A DNA stretch of 64,000 nt from Biscogniauxia marginata. Its lineage: Eukaryota > Ascomycota > Sordariomycetes > Xylariales > Xylariaceae. Location of the stretch: positions 16,252 to 80,251 of the forward strand of contig MU404199.1 in NCBI GenBank assembly GCA_022695795.1, in the 5' to 3' direction. The position numbers were made by a program, and so were the translations under genes. Positions 11,975-22,461 of the stretch are shown here, one piece after another (positions within the stretch are counted from its first letter, which is position 1; each line of letters opens with the position of its first letter). Below the pieces are notes generated by a model that did not search any database, was not told where the DNA came from, and saw only the letters and a program-made list of their open reading frames with translations.

Positions 11975-14408
11975 ATGGCTATGGTTCGAGACAGAGACAG
12001 CTTCAATCGCCAATCACTTGGGCCGACGCTGAATGCGAACGTCAAAAAGGTGAGGCACCAATTCACATCGCACATGTCTTACAATGAACGCATCTGCGTT
12101 TGCCTTCCGTATTCGCTTCTCTCGCCCCCGTTCACGTTTGCGATCCAACACTGCAGCCTCACGCTACATTGCGCAACCACTTCTTCACTTGCATCTTCCA
12201 TCACCACCACAATCACCACCACAATCACCGCGTCCCGCCCCGCGGCCACCAACTCCGTCCTTCATCATTTGCGATTTCCTGCGAATACGCAGCAGCTTGC
12301 AAGATGCAGCCCTCATGCGTAGACGACCCGGCTTCCATACTAACCTTGGTCTCGCAGGCGCGCGTTTTGATGGTTGGCGCTGGCGGAATTGGTTGCGAAC
12401 TCCTCAAGAACCTCGTCTTGACCGGCTTCGGCGAAGTGCACATCGTTGATCTCGACACCATCGACCTAAGCAATCTGAACCGCCAATTCCTCTTCCGACA
12501 CGAGCACATCAAGAGGTCAAAAGCTCTGGTACGATGCGATCTGGCCCGCGAAGCAATGGTCTGCATACTACGAGATACTAATTTTGTCATAGATCGCAAA
12601 GGAGGCGGCGCAGAAATTCAACCCCGACGTGACGATCGTTGCACACCACGCGAACATCAAGGATGGGGAATTCAACGTCGAATGGTTCCGGGGCTTCAAG
12701 CTCGTATTCAATGCGCTAGACAATCTCGAAGCGCGACGCCACGTGAACAAGATGTGTTTAGCAGCCGACGTTCCTTTGATCGAGAGCGGAACTACGGGAT
12801 TCAATGGTCAAGTACAAGTCATCAAGAAGGGCGTAACCGCATGTTACGACTGTACTAGCAAGGAGGTTCCGAAGTCTTTTCCAGTCTGCACAATTCGAAG
12901 CACTCCTAGCCAGCCGATCCATTGCATAGTCTGGGGCAAGAGCTATCTTCTCAACGAGATATTCGGGACGAGCGAAGACCAGACCGTTTTCGATCACACG
13001 GACGATGCGGAAAATGCAGCAGAGATAGCAGAACTCAAGAAGGAGTCCGAGGCGCTAAGGAAAATTCGAGAGTCGGTCGGCACCGATAAGTTTGCTCAAA
13101 TGCTGTTTGACAAGGTCTTCGATACAGATATTTCCCGATTACTATCCATGGAGGACATGTGGAAGTCGAGAAAACCCCCTGAGCCTTTGAAGTACGAGAC
13201 AGCGATGGCACGGGCGTCCGAAACTATAGCCTCCAAGGATGCAGTAATCGAGGATGGCCAAAAGGTGTGGTCGCTAGAAGAGAACCTGGTCGTCTTCAAC
13301 GATAGCCTAAATCGTCTAAGCAAGCGTATTTTGGACCTAAGACAGAAATATGGCGAAAAATCGCCACAGGCTATAATCACCTTCGACAAGGATGACGAGG
13401 ACACACTCGATTTTGTCGCTGCGAGTGCCAACATTCGATCCCATGTGTTCGGCATTGATCGCAAGTCGCGTTTCGATATCAAGCAGATGGCTGGCAACAT
13501 CATTCCTGCTATTGCGACAACAAATGCGATCATCGCTGGCCTCTGCGTTCTTGAGTCCTTTAAAGTTCTCAGAGGGGAGTTTGATAAGGCGCAAGAGGTG
13601 AGTATCTCGAGGCGTCCCCGCGCGCATCATCTCACGGTCTCCCATGATGGATAGATACTGATCTTGCAGGTCTTCTTAACGCCGTTCACAAGCCAGAGAT
13701 TACTGGCTCCCGACCGTCCCCGAGCACCGAATCCGCAATGTCCAGTTTGTAGCAATTTCCAGACTAGCGTCTACGTTGACCTGTCAAAAGCGACTCTCAA
13801 CGACTTGGTAGAGGACTTTGTCAGGCTGCAGTTAGGATATGGCGAGCGCGAATTCGCAGTTAACAGCGAGGACGGCCTGCTCTACGACCCTGACGAGACA
13901 GACAACCTGGAGAAGAAGTTGACTGAATTGGGTATGTCATACTCTCATTTCTTCTAAAGCTAACTGTGTAGTTCTAATTATTTATAGGCATCAAACAAAA
14001 CAGCTTTGTTACTGTCGTTGACGAAGCGGACGAGGACACCTTTGTAAATGTGGTTCTTAATATCCAAGAAGCGTATGTTGACTGAGCAGCCATTCTTCCA
14101 TGTCTTGCTAATTAACCTGTGACCTTAGTACTGAGCCACTTGCGGAGAAGCCTATCAAGGGTCTTGAGCCGGATAGGGCACCGGAAATTCCGCGCAAGCC
14201 CAAGAAAGAGACTGCAGTAGAAAGCAATGGGATTGGCCAGCCAAACGGCAACCATGCCACCAATGGGGAAGCTTCCGGCAGGGATCTGAAACGATCGAGA
14301 ACAGACGACACCGACGCACCGAAGGCCAAGAAGGCCAAGAAGACAGTAACGGAGCACGAGGGTGTCATCGATTTAGATGCCGATACGCAACCTATTGAGC
14401 TTGACTAG
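11975..14408 (+). CDS. SUMO-activating enzyme E1 subunit UBA2
   Basis: Six exons (11975-12049, 12358-12528, 12593-13597, 13670-13931, 13988-14072, 14129-14408) keep frame and give 625 residues. The start ATG sits in a GACCATGG context and begins [17 protein letters not shown]. The nucleotide-binding motif GAGGIGCE is at residues 32-39, followed by [11 protein letters not shown]. The adenylation domain continues with [15 protein letters not shown]. Zinc-binding pairs are CYDC at 166-169 and CPVC in exon 4. The catalytic cysteine is C181 in PVCTIRSTP, the thioester site for SUMO. A ubiquitin-like fold follows, then a basic nuclear signal (KAKKAKK) and an acidic VIDLDAD end that may bind SUMO. 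UBA2 pairs with AOS1 in the nucleus. Intron 1 is unusually long, 308 nt, with a clear TACTAAC branch. Confidence 0.95.
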
Positions 14409-14447
14409 CACCTAGCGACTCGCTTTACTCGAATTGCGCCTGCTGGC

Positions 14448-15915
14448 CTACGTCGCACTTAAACCGCCATCTATGTTGAGCACACAATTGTGTGCGTATG
14501 GGTTTTTGGCAAGGAAGGTGGCTGCGTGTGCAACCTCCTCGACCAAACCTAGCCGACCCAGGGGGATCAGGGCGGAAAGTTCACCTTTCGCGTCCATATC
14601 TTGTGCAAGGGATTATGTATATTAGTAATGCTGTACGTTACGAGCAAGGGTTAGAAGGAAAAGGACCCCCGAGGCCGGTAACATTTGCTTGGAATAGGAA
14701 GAAAGGAAAGTAGCGGACGGCCCATTTGTAGGGATGAGAGAGATAGAGGCGAACGCACCTTTCGTCATATCGGTCTGGATATATCCAGGTAGGAGGACAT
14801 TTGCCCTGATACCAAATCGTCCCACTTCCCAGGCCAGAGATCGGGTTAGACCTGGATCTCGGGAGAATTAGATACATATTGCCAACAATAGCAAGGAAGA
14901 AGACAGTTCATGAGTTCAGAGGCTAGTTCATTATCGTACCCACAACGCCAGCCTTTGCAGCAGCATACACGCTTGCCCCCCGGCCTCCATGAGTCGCCAT
15001 CAGACTCGAGATGTTAATTATGCACCCTGAGGGAGACTGATTAGCTTTTATTATTAGAAACCGTAACCAAAACCACGCCACTTAAGAATTAAAAAAGGGT
15101 AGATTCTCAATGCAAATATTTCTACCAATGGACCTAGACGGATGGATGAATGAATTGGCCTTGTCTATGAAAAGGGGGGGAGGCAAAAAGGAGGAAAGGG
15201 GGAACGCTAGGTCTCCTGTTATATTGCGTTTACGTATGTTACCTACCACTCTTCTGCTGCTGCATCCGGGGTATGACGCTCCGGCAACCCCAGACGGTGC
15301 CGGTCAGGTTCGCGGCGAGCAGGCGGTCGACGTCGACAGCAGACGTCCGGAAGAGCAGCGACCGCTGGGCGATACCGGCCGCGTTGACGAGGACGTCGAT
15401 TCGTTGCTGCTAGATTTATTAATTTATTCTTATTTTTACTTTTACTTTCATTTTATATTTCAATGCTTTTGGTTTCTTAATGGTTTCATGGAGAGAACCT
15501 GGACAACTCTAGGTTCTCTTATAAAACACAGGAATGATGATATGGTTTTGCAAGGTTAAAAGTCTTGCCGATGATGCTGGGGGGGGGGTTTATAAAAAAA
15601 AAACCGGAGGTATAGGTTACTTACCCCTTTCATTTCCGCGATCAGGTCGTCCCAGCTGCTGGCAATGGATACGTCGAACGCGCGCGCGGAGTGTGTCGGA
15701 TGTTGTTGTTGCTGCTGCTGCTGCTGCTGGCCCTCTTTCCACGTGTCGACTCGGCTGTCCGATGGTAGGGACTGGACCGCGGCCGTCAGTGCTTTCTCGT
15801 CCCGGCCCACGAGCGTGCACGAGGCCCCCTCGGAAGCGAAGACCCGTGCGATGGCTAGGCCGATGCCTCGGCTGCCGCCGGTAATGATGCAGCGCTTGCC
15901 GGCGAGGGAGAGCAT
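14448..15915 (-). CDS. 3-oxoacyl-[ACP] reductase-like SDR (FabG/OAR1 type)
   Basis: Five exons (15915-15625, about 15409-15247, 15026-14940, 14851-14759, 14599-14448) give 261 residues. The cofactor loop is TGGSRGIGLA at residues 12-21. Then come IDVLVNAAGIAQRS, NLTGTVWGC, INISSLMATHGGRGASVYAAAKAG with the catalytic YxxxK, NVLLPGYIQTDMTK, and the terminal LNIDGGLSAT typical of FabG. This fits the mitochondrial type II fatty-acid-synthesis reductase that uses NADPH to reduce 3-oxoacyl-ACP; a general SDR role cannot be excluded. Intron 1 (about 215 nt) contains a G10 run. Its acceptor could be one CAG later. A run of nine Gln (residues 63-71) interrupts the domain, which is unusual for this enzyme. 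The stop lies 39 bp from the UBA2 stop on the other strand. Confidence 0.88.
15702..15729. repeat. CAG/CAA microsatellite in the reductase exon 1
   Basis: Read on the minus strand this is a CAG/CAA run coding for nine glutamines between the second and third beta-strand regions of the SDR fold. Confidence 0.85.
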
Positions 15916-16894
15916 TCTCGTACCCTTTCTTCTAGGTAGGTAGCTTTTGTGCTATAATGCAATTGCAATTGGTTGTAATTGAGGTCCTGGCGTTCCCCCG
16001 ATCTGAACATACCTAATCCCGTCTGTGTTGCAACTTTGGATTGAGAAGTACATACACGTACCTACTAAGGTTCATCTCTACCTGGGTACCTAAGTAGGAT
16101 GTACCTACTTACAGTAATTAATGGATGCGTCAGTTGATCGCGTTAATTGATCCCAGAGGTGTACGTACCGGTGTACCGTCGTATATGAAATTTAATTGGA
16201 CCCTCCCCCATTTTAACAACAAGATCTGATTAGCGGACACTCGAACCAATCTTTTCTTAGGCTCTTTTTATCCCCACCCCTTCACAGGCAATTAGCATCT
16301 GACCGCTGTTAACGCCATTACTGCGGAACAAAACTCAGAGATTCGCATTCGTGTCCCCTGCATGGAGTTTATGACGGGATGGTGGGGGGTTAATCGGATT
16401 GAGTTTCTGATTTGACGGGACTCGAGTTGTACATGTTGCATACTGCGTAAAACAACAACCTCCGACAACCGAGTGGAATCGCAATACATCTATCTACAAA
16501 CCTTGTCTTTTTCTTCTCTTTTCTATTTCTTATACGCTTCTCTCTCTCCCTCTCTCTCTCTTATCACGTCATCCCAATTAATCTTATTATACTGCCCAGG
16601 ACTTCGCACCAAGGGAGAATCAAGAAATGGACTTACTGCCGACCGTTGATCGTACCTAAATGCAACATAATTAGGCCTCAAGAGGGAAACGAAACGAACA
16701 ATCCCCCGTCAGTAGCAGAAAAGATCTACCTGTCGGTCTCTTTTATTGCGACCGCTAGCGAAACCAATACCGAAACCAATCCTACGTCACATATCGATGC
16801 GCCGCTATCTCGACTCTCCTCCACAACCTCCTCTGCATACTCTCCCTTATTCATGCTTATCATCGCGGCCCGGTAGAACGAGCGTTCGGATCCG
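15916..16894. other. Divergent promoter region, reductase / LCB3-like gene
   Basis: About 1 kb between head-to-head genes. It contains TAGGTACC-type motifs (16068-16110) and a CT-rich tract (16500-16562) typical of fungal core promoters. The last 250 bp before 16895 is probably the 5' leader of the LCB3-like gene. No other gene is seen. Confidence 0.5.
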
Positions 16895-18984
16895 ATGAAC
16901 AATACACCTTTCCCGCCCTTAGCCAATGGCTACAGCTCAGGCGCCGAGCTCTCCCAGGCGAACGACGATGCGAACGCGAGGGCGAGGGCGAAGGCGCTAA
17001 AGGTCGACACGACCGTCAATGGCGCCGCCAAGAAGGAGCCTGTTGTCGATGCCGGCCTGAGGAGCTTAGATCATTGTAGGTAAAGAAACTACGAGGACGG
17101 AGAACTCGCAATACATACCTATTCACACACATACACACATGTACACACATGTACACACACATATCCTCGAGGGTGTTGATTGTGCGAGGAGCCCACTGAC
17201 AATATGGCCCAACAGACAAGCGTGCTCTTCCGAAATGGCGATATGACATGCGACAGCGTGCGCTCCCTCTCATCAGATGGGAGACCCCCTACCTCGCCTG
17301 GATGCAGGCCAAGCTGCGCTCTCCTGCGCTCGACAGCTACTTTGCCATCACCGCGAACCTCGGCACCCACACCTTTTTCATGATCGGTCTCCCAATCATG
17401 TTCTGGTGCGGCTACGAGTCCTTCGGCAAAGGGTACAGCTCCAGACTGAGAAGCCCCAGTGATAAATGAGTGAGCGGCTGGCTGATGGTGACCTCTTGCA
17501 GCCTCGTACATATCCTCGCCTCGGGCGTCTTCTTTACCGGCTTTATTAAGGACTTCTTCTCCCTACCGCGACCCCTGTCCCCGCCGTTACATCGCATCAC
17601 CATGTCGGGCTCGGCCGCCCTCGAGTACGGGTTTCCTTCGACGCACTCGGCGAACGCCGTCTCCGTCGCAGTCTATGCGATACTGTGCCTCTGGTCGCCT
17701 GATAACCCCTTCCAGCCCAAAACTCGGTTCGCGCTCGAGGCACTGTCGTACTTCTACGCCGCGAGCATCGTATTCGGCCGCTTATACTGCGGTATGCACG
17801 GCTTTGTGGATGTCCTGGTGGGTTCTATAATGGGCGCCGCCATTTCCTTCATCGAATTTTACTATGGCCCAATATTAGATGCTTATTTATACGGGAATGA
17901 CTGGAGAGCCGTGTTCTCTGTCGTGTTAGCCATCATCGTCTTAATCAGAGTCCATCCCGAGCCCGCGGATGACTGTCCCTGTTTCGACGACAGCGTGGCA
18001 TTTGCCGGCGTCGTCATCGGCCTCGAGATAGGAACCTGGCACATTGGCGGGCCATCTTTCGGCAGAGTCCCGTTCAATCTCTCCGCTCTTGGCTGGCCCG
18101 CTGTCATTCTGCGGGTCTGTCTTGGCGTTCTCGTCGTGTTCGCCTGGCGCGAGGTAGCAAAGCCGATTTTGCTCAAGGGCCTTCCGCATGTGTTTCGGCT
18201 CATTGAAACCTGGGGGCTGAGCCTGCCGCGGCGTTTCTTCATGCCAGCATCCGAATATAAGAATATTCCGCTGCGTCTGCGCGTCGATAATGTGATGCCT
18301 AGCGTCAGCGACCTTCCGGGTCTAATCACGGCCGTCCGTGGCCCGGGGCGCGGTAGGTCCGTGTCGATCGGCCCGCAGAGCGCGGCCGACGCCTACGAGA
18401 CCCTCGCATACCGCGAGAGGAGGCGGAAAGAGAGTATCAGTAGTAATGCGGGCACCCTGCACCCCAAAAGTAGCGTGCAGGACTTCAATAGTAATAGTAA
18501 TAATGTCGTAAGCGAAGATCCGAAGGGACCAGGTTGGAGTTCTACTGTCAATGGCAGCGGTAGCGGTAGCGGACAGGGAAAACCAAGCGACTTCGAGAAG
18601 CTCATGGGCGAGGGCACCGTCGTCGTCTCGCCGGCCGAGATCAAGAAAGACGGCAGCGGCGACCCGGAGATGTACGTGGGTCAGCAGGACGAACTTGGCG
18701 AGAGGGAGGTCTTCTCCAAGCTGGTCAAACCGCGCGTTCGGTACGACGTCGAGGTCGTGGCCAAACTCGTCGTTTACGCGGGTACGTTTTATCTAATATT
18801 TCCCCACGCCCATTCTCTTTATCCCTATTCTCTTGGGGAATCATTGATCCGTACCATTTCCACTTAACCCAAACCTGCTGACATAACAAAACTGCCAGGC
18901 ATCGCTTGGTTTGCCGTCGAAGGTGTCCCCGTCCTATACGAGTTTATCCCCGGGTTGGGAACTGGTCAACTGCAACCGAGCTAA
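16895..18984 (+). CDS. Long-chain-base-1-phosphate phosphatase (LCB3/YSR3 type, PAP2 family)
   Basis: Four exons (16895-17075, 17216-17432, 17502-18781, 18899-18984) keep frame and give 587 residues. The three PAP2 phosphatase motifs are present: KDFFSLPRP (residues 149-157), PSTHSANAVS (178-187) with the catalytic His, and a third block reading FGRLYCGMHGFVDVLVG. Several hydrophobic segments follow, as expected for an ER membrane enzyme that dephosphorylates dihydrosphingosine-1-phosphate and phytosphingosine-1-phosphate. Upstream, exon 2 reads YKRALPKWRYDMRQRALPLI, a conserved block before motif 1. The C-terminal half has a Ser/Gly-rich loop of low complexity (NSNSNNVVSED, GSGSGSGQG) and a final hydrophobic segment completed by exon 4. 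Intron 1 holds a CA microsatellite. Confidence 0.92.
17123..17162. repeat. CA-rich microsatellite in intron 1
   Basis: Imperfect (CA)n run interrupted by ATG-containing units, lying inside the first intron of the LCB3-like gene. Confidence 0.8.
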
Positions 18985-20318
18985 GCCGAGCTTACATCGG
19001 TTTATTCAATCTCATTAACGCAAGATGAAATGAATGAACGAAAAAAAAAAAGGGGGGGGGGGGGGGGGTAGGATAATAATTGTCATCCTTGGGAAATTAG
19101 GCGACGAGATTCCGGGGGAAGGGAGCGTATATCCTCTACGCTGTCTAGCCTAGTCCTATATATTCCAAATATGGAGTATATATAGGCAGAGGTAGTTCCC
19201 TCTCTTCTCTTCCTATCGTTCCGCCGTTCAAGGAAATCTCAGGGCGTTTGGTGGCAAGGTGGCTGTCATTGGGGTATCCTGATTGAATTCGTCATTCCGA
19301 TTTGAAACTCTTAATTCCCAATTCCCGATCCCAACTACACACCTACCGACCTCGAAACAGGATTGAAACCAACTACAAAAGGGGATAAAAACTCAAGAAA
19401 ATCGGAACTGGTTCGGGGTAGGCAGGGGATATAGGAAGCTACCTCATTCGCCCTACTGGCTTGGGGGAGGGTTGACAGACAAAGGGGTTTCCTTGGAATG
19501 ATTACTTCACGAAATAAGCTACGGGATATTTCTTCGCTCGTGGCTAGGCGGCCTTTCTTGTATATAAATTTTCTCTTTTCTCTGGTCCTTTTTTCGCTTC
19601 TTATCTTAAGACATCGATAATTAATGAATCCTTCTATAACTCTTCAAAGTTCTATATCTTGTTACCGACCTTACTTAAGAACGTGTCGCGCAAAGGCGAT
19701 ACCGCTAAGTACGCTTAGTAATTAGACCCATATAGTCCGCGATGATAGAACAAGAGAAAGGTGCTGAGGAGCGGGTGGGAGAGAGAAGAAAACAATCAGG
19801 TAACTTCATTAAGAAGACCTGCTTCTATATCTCTCGGGTGGCGATAGGTATATGTAGATGCTGTAGGGGATAAGGAGGATCGAAGTCAAGTTTAGGAGGG
19901 TTCGTGCTTGAAGACCACTCTCCTCCCCTCTTTCCCCCTATACTCACCGACTTACACGATAATCCTGCAACATGAAAATCATTTCACTAAATTTATTACA
20001 ACGGATGGCATGGTTTTTTGTTTTGTTTTTATGTTGATATTGCTGGTATATTTAAAATGACCTAGTTATCTCAAAATCTAAATACGTGTAGGTACCACAC
20101 ATTCTATACCACTTTCAACTTCCGGGTTTCTAACTAACTAACCCCCTATTACTAGGTAAGGATCGGCGTCGTAGTTTTATTCTGCAAATATTCCACGTGT
20201 AAAAAGAAAAGACCGTTGTCTCGCGTATCGTAGTTGCATCTTTTTGCGCATCAACAACAACAATAATAGCAACTTTGTTATCCAGCTCATGAATGGCGTG
20301 AAGGCAGGCATCGTGATA
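18985..20318. other. Intergenic, 1.3 kb, with an A11G17 homopolymer tract
   Basis: The 3' region of the LCB3-like gene is followed by AT-rich spacer. At 19041-19068 an uninterrupted run of 11 A is followed by 17 G. No gene is seen. It ends at the stop of the prenyltransferase pseudogene. Confidence 0.55.
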
Positions 20319-21952
20319 TCAACCGACTATCGCCTCACATTCACTTAGCCTTCGGCTCGCTCGGGCTTTGTGGTCGTTGGTTCCGTTGGCTCCGTTTGCG
20401 CGGTGGCCATTAACCGCACCGCGATTGATCCGGCCCGGGGCGAAGGCCTCGGCGCCGATGTACGTCGTGATGTCGAGCTCGCCGTCCTTGGTGAAGAGAC
20501 AGCTGATAAACGCCTGCAGGCCCGTGCCGTGCTCGAGTTTCCGGTGCGACGCCAGGGCCTCGAGCATGGACAGGTAGCTCCCGGTGTAGGCGCCCCGGCC
20601 GTGCGACTCCATCCACCCCATGATGCCCCTGGCTATGCTCCGGTCGTCGCTCCCGTAGCGCCGTATCGTCGTGTAGAACTTGATATCGGGCAGCACGGCC
20701 CCCGGGGCGATGTCGAAGTAGTACTGGTACCCGGACAGCCAGAACTGGATCTCCTTGAAGTTGTCCTTCGACACCGGGTCGTATCCGGGGGGGCACGGGA
20801 TTTCCTGATCCGCGGGGTAGTCCTCGTCCAGGCCCGTGGCGGCGGCGATCAGGGACCGCAGGTCCTCCAGGTTCTTCTCCCGGACGGCGATGCGGCCCCC
20901 GAGGGTCATGATCTCGCGCACGGAGTCGAAGCTGGTGCGCGGGGTCTGGAAGTAAAACTTGAGCCGGGCTTTGGACGGCTTGACGTTGTCCACGGCCACC
21001 ATGCCATAGCAGAGTCAGTTTTATGTTCCTCGTAGCTTTAGTCGTGAACTAGGTGAACGTGTTTTTGTCCCTAATCAACTCAAAAAGGAGAGCGGGATGG
21101 GCGAAATGGAGAGGAAAGATCACTTACATGGGCTCTAGAAATTCGCCTTCGGAGTGACTGTTGAGGAACTCATGGAGAGTGGCCCGGGCCTGGTTGTTAG
21201 GGTCCAGCTTGGCCAGAGATTCTTCCCACTGGGCCATGGGAATCCGGCCCTCGGTTTGGCCTAATCGGCGCGGAAGGAAGTATGTCTTTATATTCACACC
21301 CTGCGGCACAAGCTCCGCAGCCGTCGCTGTGGTTGTAGTAAAGTGCGCGCCGGCAGCTGCTTCTTGTGTGTACTTGTGTCGGTCGTGGTCGTACAGCGTA
21401 GCGATGAAGTGGTTAGCCCAGGTGAGATCTACCGAGGGCACGGCTTGTTCAAGACGATGCAACATCTCGATTGAGGCTTGCTGGTTCAATGGATCTATGG
21501 CTGTATCGGTGAATTGGTTGATAGGCTCAATCGTGTAGCGTACAGCAGGATCGCTCTTAGCTGTGTTTCATTTCCACGAATATTCTATTGGCGAGCCCTC
21601 GACGCCCAGAAACGACTGCCACTTGAGGCTGCCGTCGTAACCTGGTTTCGGGCCCATATAAGGCACCTTTTTGCTACATTAGGCATGATGATACACGCCA
21701 GAGGCTCAAAGGTTGTATGGAACTGCTTACTATCTAATGATAGTGAAACAACAACGACTCATACTGTCGTTTAGGTGTATAGCCAGCGGCATCTAGCATT
21801 TTGGCCAGGTGCGGGCCCGTTAGATGCCACCACTAATCTTTATCTGGGCTCCGCGATGGAAGGCACCGCGATAGAGCAGCATATACCTTGTTTTCTGAGA
21901 CTTCAGCTATGATGCTTCTTGGTCAATTGGATTCTTTGTCGTCGTCCATCAT
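20319..21952 (-). pseudogene. Decayed aromatic (indole-type) prenyltransferase, DMATS family
   Basis: Four exons can be traced: 21952-21887, 21832-21731, 21666-21128 and about 21003-20319, about 463 codons in all, a normal DMATS length. Landmarks in order are WWHLTGPHLAKMLDAAGY, GSPIEYSW, the DPLNQ block, LTWANHFIATLY, NIKTYFLPRR, ARLKFYFQTPRTSF, DIKFYTTIRRYGSDD and LDITTYIGAEAF. The family transfers a dimethylallyl group to indole or other aromatic substrates. It is broken: in-frame stops lie at 21925-21923 (TGA), 21736-21734 (TAG) and 21570-21568 (TGA, at the conserved Trp after GSPIEYSWK). The donor at 21127 (GTAAGT) has no AG acceptor before the next exon. The last exon is GC-rich and open; the damage is in the 5' two thirds. 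A TAG just before the WW block is best read as the acceptor of intron 1. Confidence 0.85.
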
Positions 21953-22238
21953 AGATATCACAATGCTAGCCGTCACTGGGTCAATATATATAATATCGAC
22001 ATGTCGCCTTGAATATCACCTTTCTACCAGACAAATGACGGCATGGGCTCTGAAGAAAGGGTAAACCCGGCGTTTCGATGGCTTGTCGGGCACTCGGTAA
22101 TTGACTCTTCGTCATTGCAAAGGGGGTGCTCCAATATTGACACCAGTATCCATTCACTTGATCGCTTAGGTACATGTCGAGTCTTAGGCGGAATCATTAC
22201 TATCCGCCCCCTTATCCCTGACAAAGACATGATCCGAC
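21953..22238. promoter_or_regulatory. Former divergent promoter between prenyltransferase and dehydrogenase relics
   Basis: These 286 bp separate two head-to-head broken genes. Shared divergent promoters of this size are usual in fungal metabolic clusters. I see no specific factor-binding site that I can defend. Confidence 0.35.
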
Positions 22239-22461
22239 ATGACAACCACTGAGGCGTTATTGCTGATTACCGGTGCCATCTAGGGTATCAATTTCGAGAC
22301 GGCAAAAATTGCTCGACGTAGGAAAACACCACATTATACTAGGCTCCTACTTCGTGGCCGGCGCCGCTGCTACGGCCGAAGAACCGGGATTGAGCGACGT
22401 GACACCGGTGGCTAATGATACCACTACCAACGCTGCCATTGGGTATTTATGCATCGTATAG
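22239..22461 (+). pseudogene. Short-chain dehydrogenase remnant (Rossmann N-terminus only)
   Basis: An ATG at 22239 opens MTTTEALLLITGA, a typical SDR first strand leading into the glycine-rich cofactor loop. The loop is interrupted by a TAG at 22281-22283 and then reads GINFETAK. One base later in frame, the homology continues as KHHIILGS (second strand) and LSDVTPVAND (third-strand region), ending at a TAG near 22461. The catalytic YxxxK half is not recognisable downstream. It therefore has at least one nonsense change, one frameshift and loss of the C-terminal half. The gene is divergent from the prenyltransferase relic. Confidence 0.7.

Noticed and set aside
20370..21035. Long plus-strand frame of 221 codons
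   Set aside because: It is the antisense shadow of the GC-rich last prenyltransferase exon; composition is Arg/Val/Gly-biased with no domain.
21833..21835. A TAG just before the WW block of the prenyltransferase as a fourth nonsense codon
   Set aside because: It fits better as the AG of an intron acceptor: a GTATAT donor lies 54 nt upstream and the junction keeps frame.
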